DNA of 7,273 bases, taken from the NCBI GenBank assembly GCA_003695605.1, contig RFIK01000209.1:1-7273 (forward strand). The letters are read 5' to 3'. The first letter of the stretch is position 1. The number at the start of each line of letters is the position of its first letter. Position numbers and translations under genes: made by a program. Below are positions 6,206 through 7,273 of this stretch, piece after piece. Below the pieces are notes generated by a model. That model worked only from the letters and a program-made list of their open reading frames with translations, searched no databases and was not told the origin of the DNA. Source of the DNA: Chlorobiota bacterium. GTDB lineage: Bacteria; Bacteroidota; Ignavibacteria; Kapaibacteriales; NICIL-2.

Positions 6206-6706
6206 TCAGTACTCATCCGTTCCGGTCAGCTCCATTTCTAATTCATCAGCGGTCATGGTGACAACAAGCACTGCATGGAGAAGTGGTAGCAACTCAGCAT
6301 CGGCAGCAATCTGCGTTCTGAAGAGCACAATCGTCCAATCCCCTTCATGCTGAATTGCCCAGGCTCCAATCTTCGTGCGGCTGTTCTGTTCGAGCAATCG
6401 CTGCATCAAGCGGACTGGAAGATCGCCGGCTATTTTGTAAGCTACTGAGATGACATCCCGCACCTCAATTTTGCCGTAGGTCGAGGTGCGTGAGAGCACT
6501 AAGCACAACTGCGTCCGCGTGCTGTCAATCCGGTTGATGATACGATAGTCCCCATCGTCATCAATCGAATAGCGAATGCTACCGGCATCAAGCACCTGTG
6601 CCACCCGAGGATCGGCATGCGGTGTGCGCGATGGCGCTATACTACTTTGGGCCGCTGCATTCAATCCAGCAACCACACCGAGAACTCCCACCAACAACCA
6701 ACGCAT
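6206..6706 (-). CDS. Exported YbjN-like small protein
   Basis: A 166-residue protein with a clear Sec signal peptide (MRWLLVGVLGVVAGLNAAAQ, cleavage near AAA-Q) and no lipobox cysteine, so it is probably periplasmic or secreted. The mature part (about 33-160) reads like a YbjN or type III secretion chaperone-like alpha/beta domain: IRYSIDDDGDYRI, then a strand with LCLVLSRT, a helix ending in LLEQN, IGAWAIQHEGDWTIVLF, and a final helix MTADELEMEL. This order (DGDYR, then E-N, then a W/G-containing strand, then ADELE) is what I recall for the YbjN family; the function is not established. Its start has AGAGGTG about five bases upstream of the ATG. It lies downstream of the OmpA-family gene on the same strand, separated by an intrinsic terminator. 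The family assignment is from pattern memory and could be wrong. Confidence 0.65.
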   Translation of the reverse strand: MRWLLVGVLGVVAGLNAAAQSSIAPSRTPHADPRVAQVLDAGSIRYSIDDDGDYRIINRIDSTRTQLCLVLSRTSTYGKIEVRDVISVAYKIAGDLPVRLMQRLLEQNSRTKIGAWAIQHEGDWTIVLFRTQIAADAELLPLLHAVLVVTMTADELEMELTGTDEY

Positions 6707-6711
6707 CGAAC

Positions 6712-6718
6712 ACCTCTA
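6712..6718 (-). promoter_or_regulatory. Shine-Dalgarno site for the YbjN-like gene
   Basis: On the minus strand AGAGGTG lies five bases ahead of the ATG whose first base is 6706, which supports that start. As with the MmcQ/YjbR gene, the site follows closely after an intrinsic terminator. Confidence 0.65.
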
Positions 6719-6728
6719 CGTGATTGTG

Positions 6729-6770
6729 AAGAAAAGGGGGTACTGCCAGAGAAGATCCTGACAGTACCCC
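6729..6770 (-). terminator. Intrinsic terminator after the OmpA-family gene
   Basis: Bases 6737-6745 (GGGGTACTG) and 6762-6770 (CAGTACCCC) form a perfect 9-bp stem; three more pairs can form inside after one mismatch. On the minus strand the stem is followed by TTTTCTT (complement of 6735-6729), so it ends transcription coming from the OmpA-family gene, whose stop is 45 nt before the stem. The T-tract is interrupted by one C, so efficiency may be moderate. The next gene starts only about 22 nt beyond. Confidence 0.75.
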
Positions 6771-6815
6771 GACACGTCAGCGGCAGCAGCCAGGCTCTAA
6801 CAAGCACGGTGAGCG

Positions 6816-7273
6816 CTACCGTCCCAGCTCGAGCTGGGCATCCTTCAGTGGAGTTTGAATAACGATTTGCACTGTCCGGTTGTAGAACCGCCCTTCAGGC
6901 AAGTTGTTATCGTAGAGTGGGTCGTCTTCTCCAACACCACGTGTAACTAATTGCTTGACACCACGTGTGCGGGACTGAACTGCACGTTCTACCGTTGCTG
7001 CGCGGTTGGCCGATAGCTTCTTGTTGTGTTCGTAGAGACCAACGACATCCGTGTGACCAACGATTTCTACCTCGGACGATGGAAAACATCGCGGGAGCAC
7101 GTATTCGTTCAGGATACGTTCATTCCGCGGACCGGTGTCGTAGCTATCGAAGGGGAAGAGGATGAGATTGTACTTCTCGAGTGTTTTTTCCTCGCCGTAT
7201 TCAGCACCGAGCGATGCTGTCGAGACGTACTTGACCGGAATTGTGATTGGGTCAGATTCGCACTCTTTACCAC
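6816..7273 (-). CDS. OmpA-family peptidoglycan-binding protein, C-terminal part (5' end outside window)
   Basis: The frame is open from the right edge to a TAG at 6816-6818 and shows 151 residues. The core is an OmpA C-terminal domain: YNLILFPFD strand, a helix (PRNERILNEYVL), EVEIVGHTD with the conserved Asp, NKKLSANRAATV with the conserved Arg, a GVGEDDP turn, and GRFYNRTVQIVI closing strand. In this family the Asp and Arg grip the diaminopimelate carboxylate of peptidoglycan, anchoring the outer membrane or a complex to the wall. A GTG at 7098-7100 would give a shorter protein, but the open frame continues upstream and the first domain strand (YNLILFPFD) lies before that GTG, so the true start is outside the window. 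The preceding residues (PITIPVKYVS) suggest a beta-rich N-terminal region, so a longer envelope protein is likely. A small 11-residue tail follows the domain. Confidence 0.88.
   Translation of the reverse strand, partial: GKECESDPITIPVKYVSTASLGAEYGEEKTLEKYNLILFPFDSYDTGPRNERILNEYVLPRCFPSSEVEIVGHTDVVGLYEHNKKLSANRAATVERAVQSRTRGVKQLVTRGVGEDDPLYDNNLPEGRFYNRTVQIVIQTPLKDAQLELGR
6823..6838. repeat. 16-bp perfect palindrome in the 3' end of the OmpA-family gene
   Basis: CCCAGCTC joined directly to GAGCTGGG, within the last codons of the gene (Gln-Leu-Glu-Leu-Gly). With no spacer it would make a poor RNA hairpin, but it is long enough to be a protein-binding site. It may be a codon-usage accident. Confidence 0.4.

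Noticed and set aside
5940..6353. Plus-strand open frame of 137 codons spanning the NDH-2 end and the YbjN-like gene
   Set aside because: It overlaps two well-supported genes, its start lies inside NDH-2, and its translation has no domain-like pattern.
6934..6968. Two copies of an 11-bp direct repeat (ACACCACGTGT) 24 bp apart
   Set aside because: They lie in frame inside the OmpA-domain coding region and encode Thr-Arg-Gly-Val twice; the spacing is eight codons and the residues fit the domain, so this is best explained by coding sequence.

Overview
The window looks like chromosomal DNA from a member of the Bacteroidota/Chlorobiota (FCB) group, most likely a non-photosynthetic Chlorobiota lineage of the Ignavibacteria/Kapabacteria kind. 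The assignment rests on three things: a large secreted protein with a C-terminal type IX secretion (T9SS) sorting domain, a DUF5103/T9SS 'plug' family protein about 0.5 kb downstream, and an exact match to the Bacteroidota-type promoter element TAnnTTTG. Most internal genes also lack a Shine-Dalgarno sequence, as is common in that group. The base composition looks slightly GC-rich by eye. The lineage below group level is inference.

Layout, plus strand: the left edge holds the last 32 codons of a gene whose end carries an SDH motif typical of endonuclease/exonuclease/phosphatase proteins (1-99). A roughly 150-bp AT-richer gap follows, with a good Bacteroidota-type promoter (107-138) and a foldable leader (146-221). 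Then comes an 819-residue exported modular protein (251-2710): signal peptide, CPPC thioredoxin-like domain, beta-sandwich region, amidotransferase-like region, HYDIN-type domain and T9SS sorting domain. A strong intrinsic terminator (2736-2770) closes this unit. Immediately after it starts a compact four-gene run: a MmcQ/YjbR family protein (2787-3161), a DUF5103/T9SS plug protein (3177-4496), a SemiSWEET sugar transporter (4524-4832) and a type II NADH:quinone oxidoreductase (4825-6099). Gaps are 15 and 27 nt and the last junction overlaps by 8 nt.

Layout, minus strand: converging on that run are a small exported YbjN-like protein (6206-6706) and the C-terminal part of an OmpA-family peptidoglycan-binding protein that runs off the right edge (6816-7273). 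A minus-strand intrinsic terminator (6729-6770) separates these two.

Functionally, much of the window concerns the cell envelope: a surface or secreted T9SS client, a component of the T9SS translocon, an OmpA-type peptidoglycan anchor and an exported small protein. The respiratory dehydrogenase and sugar transporter in the plug operon are ordinary membrane metabolism genes with no obvious mechanistic link. I found no CRISPR array, tRNA, rRNA, insertion sequence or defence system. The most interesting material is the modular redox-type T9SS client with its promoter and structured leader, and its closeness to the plug gene.
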